64,000 nucleotides of DNA, taken from the NCBI GenBank assembly GCA_902579925.1, contig CACHIS010000001.1:62001-126000 (forward strand), in the 5' to 3' direction. Below, in pieces: positions 28,810 to 36,995 of this stretch. A program made the position numbers and the translations under genes. The notes beneath the pieces were generated by a model. That model searched no databases, was not told the origin of the DNA, and was given only the letters and a program-made list of their open reading frames with translations. Each line of letters opens with the position of its first letter. Within the stretch, counting starts at the first letter, position 1. This stretch comes from an uncultured Pelagibacteraceae bacterium. Its GTDB lineage: Bacteria > Pseudomonadota > Alphaproteobacteria > Pelagibacterales > Pelagibacteraceae.

Positions 28810-29037
28810 TTAAATGTTTGAGGTATTTGACAAAATTGCTTTGTTAATACTTTGAGATTTTGCAATAGCAGCTCTTTCAGAGTTTAGTGACCCAAGTTTA
28901 GAAACAAATTTATTTTTCTCTTTAGTATATTGGATTTTAGTAATTAAAAAAAGCACAAGAAAACTAAACAAAGTAAATGAGAATGCAGACCAAACATATA
29001 GTCCATATCCATTCATAAATAATAACTCATTTATCAT
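28810..29037 (-). CDS. ccmD: Haem exporter accessory protein CcmD
   Basis: A 75-residue single-helix protein. The opening MNGYGLYVWSAFSFTLFS near residue 8 is the CcmD hallmark. CcmD holds CcmE to the CcmC (CcmABCD) complex. Its start overlaps the ccmC stop by 4 bases, and ccmE follows 10 bases after its stop. Confidence 0.92.
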   Translation of the reverse strand: MINELLFMNGYGLYVWSAFSFTLFSFLVLFLITKIQYTKEKNKFVSKLGSLNSERAAIAKSQSINKAILSNTSNI

Positions 29038-29741
29038 AATCTATCTAAACCTTTATTTTTAATTTTTATCAGTTCTGTATTATATTTCATCAAAAAAATT
29101 AGTAGAGAAAATAGAGCAAATGCCGCAGTCATTATAATTAATGGAAACAACATTGATGTATGAATTGAAGATTTTGATAATATGTTAATTGAAGCTGGTT
29201 GATGCAATGTGTTCCACCAATCGACCGAGTATTTAATAATTGGAACATTTATTATTCCTAAGATTGTTATAATTGTCGTAACCTTAAATATTTTGTCATT
29301 ATTTTCATAAATTCTCCAAGCGACAAGATACATTACAAAAAAAAGAGAGAGAATTAGCATTGAGGTAATTCTTGCATCCCAAGCCCACCATGTCCCCCAA
29401 GTAGGTTTACCCCATATTGATCCTGTTACTAGAGCTATAATATTAAATACTAAACCTGAGGGTGCTAAGCTTTTTGAAATTAAGAAAAAATTTTTAATCT
29501 TAAATATATATCCAATTACAGATAATAAAGTCATTGATGAAAAAATTCCAAGTGAGATCCAAGCAGCAGGTACATGAACATACATAATTCTGACTGAGTG
29601 ACTTTGTTTATAATCTTCAGGAGATAGTACTAGTGCCTCTGTTAATCCTATCGAAAGAATTATAATAAATAAAAATAAAACATATTTAGGAGCTTTTGAA
29701 GTAATTGAAAAAATTTTACCTGGTTCAAGATATTTAAACAT
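29034..29741 (-). CDS. ccmC: Haem handling protein CcmC
   Basis: A 235-residue six-helix membrane protein with the tryptophan-rich haem motif SIWGKPTWGTWWAWDARIT near residue 110 and a haem-ligand His in MYVHVPAAW near residue 54. It loads haem onto CcmE. It is the first gene of the run ccmC-D-E-F-G-H. The CcmAB ABC-transporter genes that usually precede it are absent here and must lie elsewhere or be missing. Confidence 0.96.
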   Translation of the reverse strand: MFKYLEPGKIFSITSKAPKYVLFLFIIILSIGLTEALVLSPEDYKQSHSVRIMYVHVPAAWISLGIFSSMTLLSVIGYIFKIKNFFLISKSLAPSGLVFNIIALVTGSIWGKPTWGTWWAWDARITSMLILSLFFVMYLVAWRIYENNDKIFKVTTIITILGIINVPIIKYSVDWWNTLHQPASINILSKSSIHTSMLFPLIIMTAAFALFSLLIFLMKYNTELIKIKNKGLDRL

Positions 29742-29779
29742 TTTAAAAATATAAATTTAATTTATTGTTTTGTAATATG

Positions 29780-29898
29780 AAAAAACTATCTGATCAAGAA
29801 TGCAGAGGGAGATAATAACGAAGGGATAATAAGTAGCACTCTTGATCAGAATTAAGACATTTAATCAAATTGCTGTGTCCATGATTTGAGCTAAATGT
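29780..29898 (-). ncRNA. Candidate structured small RNA between hspQ and ccmC
   Basis: Two stem-loops lie in the 176-base gap. The first pairs 29857-29863 with 29892-29898 (7 pairs) and 29866-29870 with 29884-29888 (5 pairs). The second pairs 29790-29799 with 29840-29849 (10 perfect pairs) plus 29801-29803 with 29836-29838, enclosing a 32-base loop. On the minus strand the second stem is followed, after 4 bases, by TTTTTT (29785-29780), like a terminator. The minus-strand loop is pyrimidine-rich and includes UCUCCCUCU, complementary to a Shine-Dalgarno, so it could be an anti-SD small RNA. It could instead be an hspQ 3' end or ccmC leader. No match was searched. Confidence 0.55.
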
Positions 29899-29917
29899 GG
29901 TGAAAAAATGATCTTTC

Positions 29918-30238
29918 TTAATTCGAAAGCTTAAAATAACTAGAACCCTTTTTACCTGAAAAAATTTCCTCAATTAAAGGATGTTTTATTGGCTCACCAG
30001 ACTCATCAACTAAAAGATTTTGCTCAGAAACGTATGCCTCATAAGTAATTTCATCATTTTCAGCTAGTAAATGATAAAAGGGTTGATCTTTTCGTGGTCT
30101 GACATTTTTTGGTATAGATTGATACCACTCCTCTGAATTATTAAATTCAAAATCGACATCGTAGATAACTCCTCTAAAATCGAAATGCTTGTGTTTAACG
30201 ATATCTCCAATTGAAAACTTAGCTTTTTGAATTGCCAT
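29918..30238 (-). CDS. hspQ: Heat shock protein HspQ (YccV-like)
   Basis: A 106-residue YccV/hemimethylated-DNA-binding domain protein. Conserved features are FSIGDIVKHKHFDFRGVIYD near residue 8, QPFYHLL near 65 and the YEAYVSEQNL stretch near 78. In enteric bacteria HspQ stimulates Lon-mediated proteolysis and DnaA degradation. It stands alone, with the candidate small RNA downstream and yciB divergent upstream. Confidence 0.9.
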   Translation of the reverse strand: MAIQKAKFSIGDIVKHKHFDFRGVIYDVDFEFNNSEEWYQSIPKNVRPRKDQPFYHLLAENDEITYEAYVSEQNLLVDESGEPIKHPLIEEIFSGKKGSSYFKLSN

Positions 30239-30325
30239 ACTATTAGTATGGGTATTTAAAAAAAAAAATCAATAAGAAAAATAAATAGTTTTTGTGAAAA
30301 TATTATTTGTGTTAATATCTTTATC

Positions 30326-30877
30326 GTGAATAAATCTTTATTAAAGTTTCTCACTGATTTTGGACCCTTGATAATTTTTTTTTACTACTATTACGATAGT
30401 GGAAAAAATTTAAAAGTTGCAATTCCACCGTTTATTGTTGCGACAATTATTGCATTAGCAATTGTTTGGTTCTTAGAAAAAAAAATACCAAAAGTTCCAT
30501 TGCTTAGTGGAGTTTTAATTACTTTTTTTGGTGGCTTAACAATTTACTTTGATAATCCAGTTTTTATTTATATTAAACCAACAATTATAAATATTCTCTT
30601 TGCATTTGCTCTGATATTTGGAAGGCACTTCACAAATGAGCCTGTTTTGAAAAAATTAATGGGTGGATCTATCTCACTAACTGACGAGGGGTGGGAAGTA
30701 TTAAACAAAAGATGGATATACTTCTTTTTTGGGCTTGCAATACTTAACGAGATAGTTTGGAGAACTCAATCTGAGGAATTTTGGGTAAACTTTAAAGTGT
30801 GGGGACTTTTACCAATTACTTTTATATTTACTGCATTTCAAATAAGTTTAATTAACAAATATAAAACAAATGAATAA
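30326..30877 (+). CDS. yciB: Inner membrane septation protein A (YciB)
   Basis: A 183-residue five- to six-helix YciB/IspZ protein. Seen are LLKFLTDFGPLIIFFYYYY at the N-terminus, the FIYIKPTIINILFAFALI block near residue 80 and GWEVLNKRWIYFFFGLAILNEIVWR near 117, split for reference. It starts at GTG 30326. It affects cell envelope and septation. It overlaps the DUF2794 gene by 8 bases, so the two are coupled. Confidence 0.92.
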   Translation: MNKSLLKFLTDFGPLIIFFYYYYDSGKNLKVAIPPFIVATIIALAIVWFLEKKIPKVPLLSGVLITFFGGLTIYFDNPVFIYIKPTIINILFAFALIFGRHFTNEPVLKKLMGGSISLTDEGWEVLNKRWIYFFFGLAILNEIVWRTQSEEFWVNFKVWGLLPITFIFTAFQISLINKYKTNE

Positions 30878-31211
30878 CAATTTACGTCTAATAATTGATA
30901 ATGTTAGTAAAAAAAATATTGAGGAAAAACATTTTTTTGAGAAAGACGAATTAAAAATTATTTTAGATCTGTACGCAAAAATGGTTTCGGAAGGCTCGTG
31001 GAAAGATTATGGTCTTAATATTTCAAGTAAACAAGTTGGTTTTAGTGTTTTTAAGAATGCTGCTGAAAATGCGCTTTACAAGATTTGTAAAAATTTTAAG
31101 CCAAAAAATAAAAACCTTAAATATCTAATTACTGATGCTAATGGTAAAATATTAAGAAATTCTTTTGATCTAAAAATCTTATTAACAAATATTAATTGGA
31201 AAAAACTTTAA
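30870..31211 (+). CDS. DUF2794 family protein
   Basis: A 113-residue protein with the alphaproteobacterial DUF2794 pattern: FEKDELKIILDLYAKMVSEG near residue 23, WKDYGLN, FSVFKNAAENALYKI and a C-terminal DLKILLTNINWKK. I know no function for the family. It overlaps yciB by 8 bases and ends 1 base before a convergent gene. Confidence 0.85.
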   Translation: MNNNLRLIIDNVSKKNIEEKHFFEKDELKIILDLYAKMVSEGSWKDYGLNISSKQVGFSVFKNAAENALYKICKNFKPKNKNLKYLITDANGKILRNSFDLKILLTNINWKKL

Positions 31212-31212
31212 A

Positions 31213-31977
31213 TTATCTTCTTTGACCAAAAAGTCTCAGCAACATTATAAATAAATTAATAAAGTCTAAATAAAGTGTTAATGCACCCATCACAGCTTTT
31301 TTACCCATCAACTCCCCCGTGTCGCTAGCAGAATACATGTTCTTAATTTTTTGAGTGTCGTAAGCAGTAAGTCCTACAAAAATTAAAACTCCTAAAATAG
31401 AAATTACGAAATACATCATTGAAGATTTCATGAATATGTTAACTATTGATGCAATAATAATTCCAATTAATCCCATCATTAAAAAAGATCCTAATTTTGT
31501 AAGGTCTCTTTTAGTTGTGTAGCCGTAAATACTCATTGCGCCGAATGTAGCAGAACAAATGAAAAATACTCTTGTGATGCTCATGCCAGTATAAACTAGT
31601 AAAATTGACGAAAGAGATAAACCCATTAATGCAGCAAAAATCCAAAAAGTTGTTTGTGCTTTAGCTGAACTCATTTTGTTAATGCCAAAGCTCATATAAA
31701 ATACAACACCAAGCGGAGCTAACATCACTAACCACTTTAACCCTGACATGTAGATTGCGTTACCCATTTGGGTTAATCCAACTATAGATCCTGAGCTATC
31801 AGTAACGACTGACATTTTGAAAGTTATAAGTGCAATTATCCCCGTCAAAAGGATGCCAGTTGTCATGTAGTTGTATACTTTAAGCATGTAGGCTCTTAAG
31901 CCTTCATCCGTTACTGCAGTGGATTGTTGAGCAGCTTCTTTAGCTCTTCCTAGAATACCTTTTTTATTAAATTCCAT
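31213..31977 (-). CDS. Bax inhibitor-1/YccA family membrane protein
   Basis: A 254-residue BI-1-like protein with about seven helices after a short soluble N-terminus (GRAKEAAQQSTAVTDEGLRA). The C-terminal YLDFINLFIMLLRLFGQRR and the ALMGLSLSSILLVYTG block are typical. Family members are linked to calcium leak or stress tolerance in the inner membrane. It is divergent from the aldo/keto reductase across 79 bases. I looked for the alphaproteobacterial ybhL leader motif and could not confirm it. Confidence 0.92.
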   Translation of the reverse strand: MEFNKKGILGRAKEAAQQSTAVTDEGLRAYMLKVYNYMTTGILLTGIIALITFKMSVVTDSSGSIVGLTQMGNAIYMSGLKWLVMLAPLGVVFYMSFGINKMSSAKAQTTFWIFAALMGLSLSSILLVYTGMSITRVFFICSATFGAMSIYGYTTKRDLTKLGSFLMMGLIGIIIASIVNIFMKSSMMYFVISILGVLIFVGLTAYDTQKIKNMYSASDTGELMGKKAVMGALTLYLDFINLFIMLLRLFGQRR

Positions 31978-32056
31978 ACGAAATATATATAATCTTTTAC
32001 TAATTATTCAAGATACCTTAGAAGATTAGTTAAACAATAGACACGGTAAAAGTTAA

Positions 32057-33097
32057 ATGAATTATAAAAAATTAGGTAATACTACCCTTGATGTTAGTAC
32101 AATTTGTCTCGGAACTATGACTTGGGGAGAACAAAACACAGAAGAGCAAGGTTTTGAACAGATGGATTATGCGCTCGAGCATGGGGTTAATTTTTGGGAC
32201 ACTGCTGAACTATATTCAATACCCCCAAAAGAAAAAACTTTTGGTCTTACTGAAAAAATTATTGGTAATTGGTTTCAAACAACAAAAAAGAGAGAGAAAG
32301 TTATATTAGCTACAAAAGTTGCTGGGCCTTCAAGGAATTATATTAGAGGTGGAGAAAATAGTTTTGGTATTAAAAATATGACGATTGCGTTAAATGAAAG
32401 TCTCAAAAGATTAAAGACCGACTACATTGATCTTTATCAATTACATTGGCCAGAAAGAAAAACTAATATGTTTGGACGTTTGGGATATGAACATAAGGAA
32501 GATGATAAGAACTGGAATAAATTTGAGGATGTTCTTGAAAATTTGCAAAAATTTAAAAAAGAGGGAAAAATCAGAGAGGTTGGGCTTTCAAACGAAACTC
32601 CATGGGGAGTAACTAAATGTTTACAAATATCAAAGGAAAACAATTTGCCAAGAATGATGTGCATACAAAATCCTTACAATTTATTAAATCGAACATATGA
32701 AGTAGGCTTAGCAGAAATCTCCATCAGAGAAGAAGTTGGATTACTTGCATACTCACCTTTAGCAACTGGTTATTTGACTGGCAAATACAGAAATAATCAA
32801 ATGCCAAAAAATTCAAGATTAGAAAGGGATGGGGACTTTTGGACCAGGTATGAGAAGCCCAATACAACTAAGGCTGTTGAGGCTTATTTTGAGATTGCAA
32901 AAAAAAATAATATTGATTTGACACAAATGTCATTAAAGTTTTGTGAAATTCAGCCTTTTGTTACATCGGTTATAATTGGTGCTACGAAAATGGATCAGTT
33001 GAAAACTAATATAGAAAGTGTAAATATAAATCTTTCAGAGAAGGTAATTAATGAAATTAACGAAGTGCAAAACATCTATCCAAATCCATGTCCTTAA
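32057..33097 (+). CDS. Aldo/keto reductase (Tas-like)
   Basis: A 346-residue NADPH-dependent aldo/keto reductase. The catalytic tetrad is visible: Asp in FWDTAELYS near residue 53, Tyr four on, Lys in LATKVAG near 86 and His in YQLHWPE near 126. The NADPH-binding VIIGATKMDQL is near residue 318. It overlaps the next gene by 10 bases. The substrate is unknown; Tas-type reductases are broad. Confidence 0.92.
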   Translation: MNYKKLGNTTLDVSTICLGTMTWGEQNTEEQGFEQMDYALEHGVNFWDTAELYSIPPKEKTFGLTEKIIGNWFQTTKKREKVILATKVAGPSRNYIRGGENSFGIKNMTIALNESLKRLKTDYIDLYQLHWPERKTNMFGRLGYEHKEDDKNWNKFEDVLENLQKFKKEGKIREVGLSNETPWGVTKCLQISKENNLPRMMCIQNPYNLLNRTYEVGLAEISIREEVGLLAYSPLATGYLTGKYRNNQMPKNSRLERDGDFWTRYEKPNTTKAVEAYFEIAKKNNIDLTQMSLKFCEIQPFVTSVIIGATKMDQLKTNIESVNINLSEKVINEINEVQNIYPNPCP

Positions 33098-33600
33098 TTA
33101 GAAAAATTTTTTACCTATCATTTGCTATTCTACTTATTTCGATATCTAAAAGTTTTGCTGAAGACTTAAAAAAGATTGGCAAATTTAAGGATTGGGAAGT
33201 TTTAGTAGTTTCAGAGTCATCAGGTAAAATATGTTTCGCTCAGTCTATTCCAGTATTACAAGCACCCAAAACAAACAAAAGAGATGCACGATTATTTGTA
33301 ACTTTTAGACCTAATGAGAAAATTTCTAACGAAATAAGTGCGACTGCGGGATATGAATTTAATAAAAACAATTCTGTTTTAGCAACATCAGGAAATAATA
33401 AATTTAAATTTGATATTAAACAACAAGGTTTTGCTTGGATGACAAGTGGTAAAAAAGAAAACATAATGGTTAAGGTTATGAAAAAAGGATCAAGAATTAT
33501 GGTCACTGGCTATAATGAAAAAGGATCTCAAACCATAGATCATTATTCATTGTTGGGATTTACTAAAGCTTATAACTCTGCAAAAAAAGCTTGCAGTTAA
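33088..33600 (+). CDS. Invasion-associated locus B (IalB) family secreted protein
   Basis: A 170-residue IalB-type protein with signal peptide (SLIRKIFYLSFAILLISISKS, residues 2-22). The mature part has the family features FKDWEVLVV near 33, SGKICFAQSIP near 46 with one Cys, and a C-terminal YNSAKKACS with the second. It is periplasmic and of uncertain role. It starts inside the end of the aldo/keto reductase (10-base overlap). argG follows 3 bases later. Confidence 0.85.
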   Translation: MSLIRKIFYLSFAILLISISKSFAEDLKKIGKFKDWEVLVVSESSGKICFAQSIPVLQAPKTNKRDARLFVTFRPNEKISNEISATAGYEFNKNNSVLATSGNNKFKFDIKQQGFAWMTSGKKENIMVKVMKKGSRIMVTGYNEKGSQTIDHYSLLGFTKAYNSAKKACS

Positions 33601-33603
33601 TTA

Positions 33604-34785
33604 ATGAAATCAAAAAAAAGAATTGTTTTAGCTTATTCAGGAGGATTAGATACATCTATAATTCTAAAATGGCTTCAAGAAAATTATAACGCAGAAGTAA
33701 TTTGTTACACTTCTGATATAGGACAAGAGATTGATAGAAAAAAGATAATCAATAATGCTAAAAAATTTGGTGTTAAAAAGATTATAATTAAAAATTTAAA
33801 AAATATTTTCGTAAAAAACTATGTTTTTCCAATGATACGAGGTAACGCGGTTTACGAAGGGGTTTACTTATTAGGAACTTCCATAGCAAGGCCATTAATT
33901 GCAAAAGACCAAATAAGAATAGCAAAAAAATTTAAAGCGTTTGCAGTATCTCATGGAGCAACAGGAAAAGGTAATGATCAGGTCAGATTTGAGCTAGGTT
34001 ATCATTATTTTGGTCCAAAGATAAAAGTTGTTGCTCCTTGGAGAATTTGGAGACTGAGATCCAGAAATGATTTAATAAGTTATGCAAAAAAACATGGGAT
34101 ACCCATCCCAAAAGATAAAAAAGGTGCACCTCCTTTTTCTGTCGACGATAATTTATTTCATACCTCAACTGAGGGTAAGATTTTAGAAAATCCAAAAAAT
34201 TCAGCTCCAGAATTTATTTTCCAAAGAACAACCTCTCCTGAAAAAGCACCAAATAAACCAACTTTTATTTCAATTAATTTTAAAAATGGTGACCCTGTTG
34301 GAATAAATGGAAAAAAATTAAATCCTGAAAACATTCTTACCAAATTAAATTTTATTGCTGGAAAAAATGGCATAGGAAGAGTTGACTTAGTTGAAAATAG
34401 GTTTCTTGGAATTAAATCAAGAGGAGTTTATGAGACACCAGGTGGAACACTTTTGATTCACGCCCACAGAGCTATCGAGTCAGTGACATTGGATAAAAAA
34501 ACGATGCACAAAAAGGACTCGGTCATGCCAAGATATGCAGAATTAATTTACAATGGTTATTGGTACTCAAAAGAAAGATTTAAATTACAAAAAATTATTG
34601 ATCAAAAAAGAAATAAGGTAAATGGATCTGTAAAACTTAAACTATACAAAGGGAATATTACTATCCTATCTAGAATTACAAAGAGTACAGCGTACTCAAT
34701 GAAAAAAGTTTCTTTTGAGGAAAATAAAACGTTCAATAAATCTAATGTTGAAAGATTTATTAATTATCACAAGAAAAAACTCTAA
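33604..34785 (+). CDS. argG: Argininosuccinate synthase
   Basis: A 393-residue type I argininosuccinate synthase that joins citrulline and aspartate with ATP. It has the PP-loop motif LAYSGGLDTSIILKW near residue 9, the citrulline/aspartate site SHGATGKGNDQVRFE near 118, and DRVDLV-like IGRVDLVENRFLGIKSRG near 257. It is complete. The operon upstream (aldo/keto reductase, ialB-like) is unrelated to arginine. Confidence 0.96.
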   Translation: MKSKKRIVLAYSGGLDTSIILKWLQENYNAEVICYTSDIGQEIDRKKIINNAKKFGVKKIIIKNLKNIFVKNYVFPMIRGNAVYEGVYLLGTSIARPLIAKDQIRIAKKFKAFAVSHGATGKGNDQVRFELGYHYFGPKIKVVAPWRIWRLRSRNDLISYAKKHGIPIPKDKKGAPPFSVDDNLFHTSTEGKILENPKNSAPEFIFQRTTSPEKAPNKPTFISINFKNGDPVGINGKKLNPENILTKLNFIAGKNGIGRVDLVENRFLGIKSRGVYETPGGTLLIHAHRAIESVTLDKKTMHKKDSVMPRYAELIYNGYWYSKERFKLQKIIDQKRNKVNGSVKLKLYKGNITILSRITKSTAYSMKKVSFEENKTFNKSNVERFINYHKKKL

Positions 34786-34848
34786 TATTGTTATGTTTTA
34801 GGACAATTTATGGTTTGTTAAATTTATTTTTAGTTATATCTTAGAATC

Positions 34849-35307
34849 ATGGAATCGATTAAAAATTGGATGAGGGATACAGCAAACATATTGTTTGACG
34901 ATAGTAAAAATGATCTCCGTTCACTTCCTAAAACTGTCAGATTGCAAATTTTATTAGTTTTGAGCTTTATTTGGACAACAGTTTTTAGTTTATACGTATT
35001 TTCATACACAACTTTTGTATTTGGTTGGACTGGACTTTTTTTAGCTCATATTGGTTTGATCTTTGCCGTGTATATGACCTTTAAACATTTTCATAGAGCT
35101 GAAGAAAATTCATCTAGTGTTTTTAAAACAAAAAATTTTGATCCCTTTAAAATAATGGTTCTCGTTTTTGTGATCGTATTTATATTCGTATTTTCAAAAG
35201 GAATTGAAGTTCTAACAAGTCCAAACCCTTACTCTTATTCAATACCATATGATGGTTCATCAAAATCTGTGTTTGAAAAATGGTTGCCATTTAGTAAAGA
35301 CAAATAA
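34849..35307 (+). CDS. Membrane protein of unknown function
   Basis: A 152-residue protein with an amphipathic N-terminus (MESIKNWMRDTANILFDD), two close helices (about residues 33-75) and one more (about 100-118), and a Ser/Tyr-rich C-terminal tail. I do not recognise a family. Its stop overlaps the start of the PsiE-like gene (TAATG), so the two are coupled. Confidence 0.75.
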   Translation: MESIKNWMRDTANILFDDSKNDLRSLPKTVRLQILLVLSFIWTTVFSLYVFSYTTFVFGWTGLFLAHIGLIFAVYMTFKHFHRAEENSSSVFKTKNFDPFKIMVLVFVIVFIFVFSKGIEVLTSPNPYSYSIPYDGSSKSVFEKWLPFSKDK

Positions 35308-35687
35308 TGGAAAAAGTAGCTAAAAATTTACAACTTATTTTAATGGTTATTATTTTAATAAGTACAGTAATTGCTGTAGGTATTGAAATGTATAAAATGT
35401 TTGAAAATAGATCTGTTACTTTAGCTGATTTACTACTAATGTTTCTTTACCTAGAAGTGCTTGCTATGGTGAGAGTTTTTTGGAACCAACAATCAATAAG
35501 CATTACATTACCACTTTTAATAGCTATTACTGCTCTAGCGCGATTTATAATTCTTCAAGGAAAAGAAATGGATCCAACAGCATTAGTTTATGAAGCAATC
35601 GCTATAGTGTTGATTGCAGGTGCAATTGTTATTCTTAGATTAAGACACAGTGATAAACTTGGACTTAAGAAAAAAAAATCAAAATAA
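35307..35687 (+). CDS. PsiE-like membrane protein
   Basis: A 126-residue, four-helix protein of the phosphate-starvation-inducible PsiE type. The hallmark stretch LADLLLMFLYLEVLAMVRVF is near residue 40, and AITALARFIILQGKEMDP near 74. The C-terminus is Lys-rich (GLKKKKSK). It is coupled to the preceding membrane-protein gene and followed 6 bases later by the photolyase-like gene. A phosphate link is only from the family name. Confidence 0.82.
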   Translation: MEKVAKNLQLILMVIILISTVIAVGIEMYKMFENRSVTLADLLLMFLYLEVLAMVRVFWNQQSISITLPLLIAITALARFIILQGKEMDPTALVYEAIAIVLIAGAIVILRLRHSDKLGLKKKKSK

Positions 35688-35693
35688 ATAGAA

Positions 35694-36833
35694 ATGAAGT
35701 TTGATGCCTCTAAGGCTGCGGCCTTAAACAAATTAGACAATTTTATTGAGGTAAATCTTGCTGAATATTCTAAGTTAAGGAATTTTGATTTTGGACCGGA
35801 AAAAAGAACCAATGTATCCTGTTTATCTCCTTACATTACCCACGGAGTAATAAACGAAAAAGAAATAATTGAAAAATCACTTAATAAATTTTCTTTTTCA
35901 AAAAATGAAAAATTTATTCAAGAGGTTTTGTGGCGAACGTATTGGAAAGGCTGGTTAGAATTAAGACCAAATGTTTGGACAGATTATTTGATTGAATTGA
36001 ATAAAATTAGAGAAGATTTTAAGGATAACCAAAACTATAATAACGCTATTGAAGGAAAAACAAATATTGAGTGTTTTAATTATTGGGTAAATGAACTCAA
36101 AGAAAACAACTACTTACATAATCATGCAAGAATGTGGTTTGCAAGTATTTGGATTTTTACTTTGAAGTTGCCCTGGCAGTTAGGAGCAGAATTTTTTATG
36201 CAACACCTTTATGATGGAGATGCTGCGTCTAACACTCTTGGTTGGAGATGGGTAGCTGGGGTTCAAACGCAAGGAAAACATTATCTAGCAAGTGAATGGA
36301 ATATTAAAAAATTCACAAATAATAGATTTAATAATATTAAATTAAATGAGAATGCTCCCCCAAAGGTTTCAGAAAAAACTTACTCAATTGTCAAACAAGA
36401 TTTTAGTAATAAAAATATAGATAATAGAAATCTTTTAATATTTGAAAATAATTTATCATTTGAAACTAGTGATTTCCAAAATAATGAATTTAAAAAAATT
36501 TATATAATTACAAATAAAAATGAGAATAGATCCATAAAATTAAGTGAAAATGTTATCAAATTTAAATCACTTTTAATTGATGACCAAAAGCAAAGATTAA
36601 ATGATAAGTCTATAAATTGTGAAACAATAGATATTAGTGAAATTAAAAATATAGATGAGAGTATTATCGCTTTATATCCAAATGTTGGTGAAAATCTGGA
36701 TTATTTAAATTCAAATAGTTTAAAATTTAATTATCTGTATAGAAAATTAGATCAATATTCTTGGCAATATTGTAATAAAGGTTTTTTTAATTTTAAGAAT
36801 TATATTCCCAAAATAATTTCAACTTTTAATTAA
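35694..36833 (+). CDS. Photolyase/cryptochrome-like protein lacking the N-terminal antenna domain
   Basis: A 379-residue protein whose residues 1 to ~215 form the FAD-binding helical domain usually at the C-terminal end of a photolyase: NVSCLSPYITHGV near 39, FIQEVLWRTYWKGW near 80, HNHARMWFASIW near 146, HLYDGDAASNTLGWRWVAG near 171. No N-terminal alpha/beta antenna domain precedes it. Residues ~240-345 contain LLIFENNLSFE, KKIYIITN and a helix-strand series like a short Rossmann fold, so the antenna-like domain may sit after the FAD domain (circular permutation). Antenna-less short photolyase-like proteins are known. Repair activity is inferred. Confidence 0.8.
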   Translation: MKFDASKAAALNKLDNFIEVNLAEYSKLRNFDFGPEKRTNVSCLSPYITHGVINEKEIIEKSLNKFSFSKNEKFIQEVLWRTYWKGWLELRPNVWTDYLIELNKIREDFKDNQNYNNAIEGKTNIECFNYWVNELKENNYLHNHARMWFASIWIFTLKLPWQLGAEFFMQHLYDGDAASNTLGWRWVAGVQTQGKHYLASEWNIKKFTNNRFNNIKLNENAPPKVSEKTYSIVKQDFSNKNIDNRNLLIFENNLSFETSDFQNNEFKKIYIITNKNENRSIKLSENVIKFKSLLIDDQKQRLNDKSINCETIDISEIKNIDESIIALYPNVGENLDYLNSNSLKFNYLYRKLDQYSWQYCNKGFFNFKNYIPKIISTFN

Positions 36834-36842
36834 GGTTAAATT

Positions 36843-36989
36843 TTATTCATTCTCCAATTTATATTTTTTTCTATTATAAATTTTTTTTTCATTTTTTATT
36901 ATTTTATTTTTTAACATTGGTGAACTTAATAATTTTGCTATTGGATTTTTTTTTTTAATTTTTTTTCTTTTTTTGATTTTCTTTACCAT
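36843..36989 (-). CDS. 48-residue basic protein, possibly ArfA-like
   Basis: An ORF too short for most gene finders, ATG 36989 to TAA 36843, 48 residues. It begins MVKKIKKRKKIKKK, then NPIAKLLSSPMLKNKI and ends NRKKYKLENE. The block NPIAKLLSSPxLxxKIIKNEKKIYNRKK resembles the core of the alternative ribosome-rescue factor ArfA (A-x-x-LL-x-x-P then KNKK-x-Y-x-RK). Homology is suggested by pattern only. It lies 6 bases after the secreted-protein gene and is convergent with the photolyase-like gene. Confidence 0.55.
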   Translation of the reverse strand: MVKKIKKRKKIKKKNPIAKLLSSPMLKNKIIKNEKKIYNRKKYKLENE

Positions 36990-36995
36990 AAAAAG

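Noticed and set aside
31978-32056. ybhL leader motif upstream of the Bax-inhibitor-1 gene
   Set aside because: The region is short and AT-rich; only weak repeats (TAATCTT/AAGATTA) are visible and I cannot match them to the known motif from memory.
36834-36995. Empty A/T homopolymer spacer
   Set aside because: A complete 48-residue frame on the minus strand explains it.
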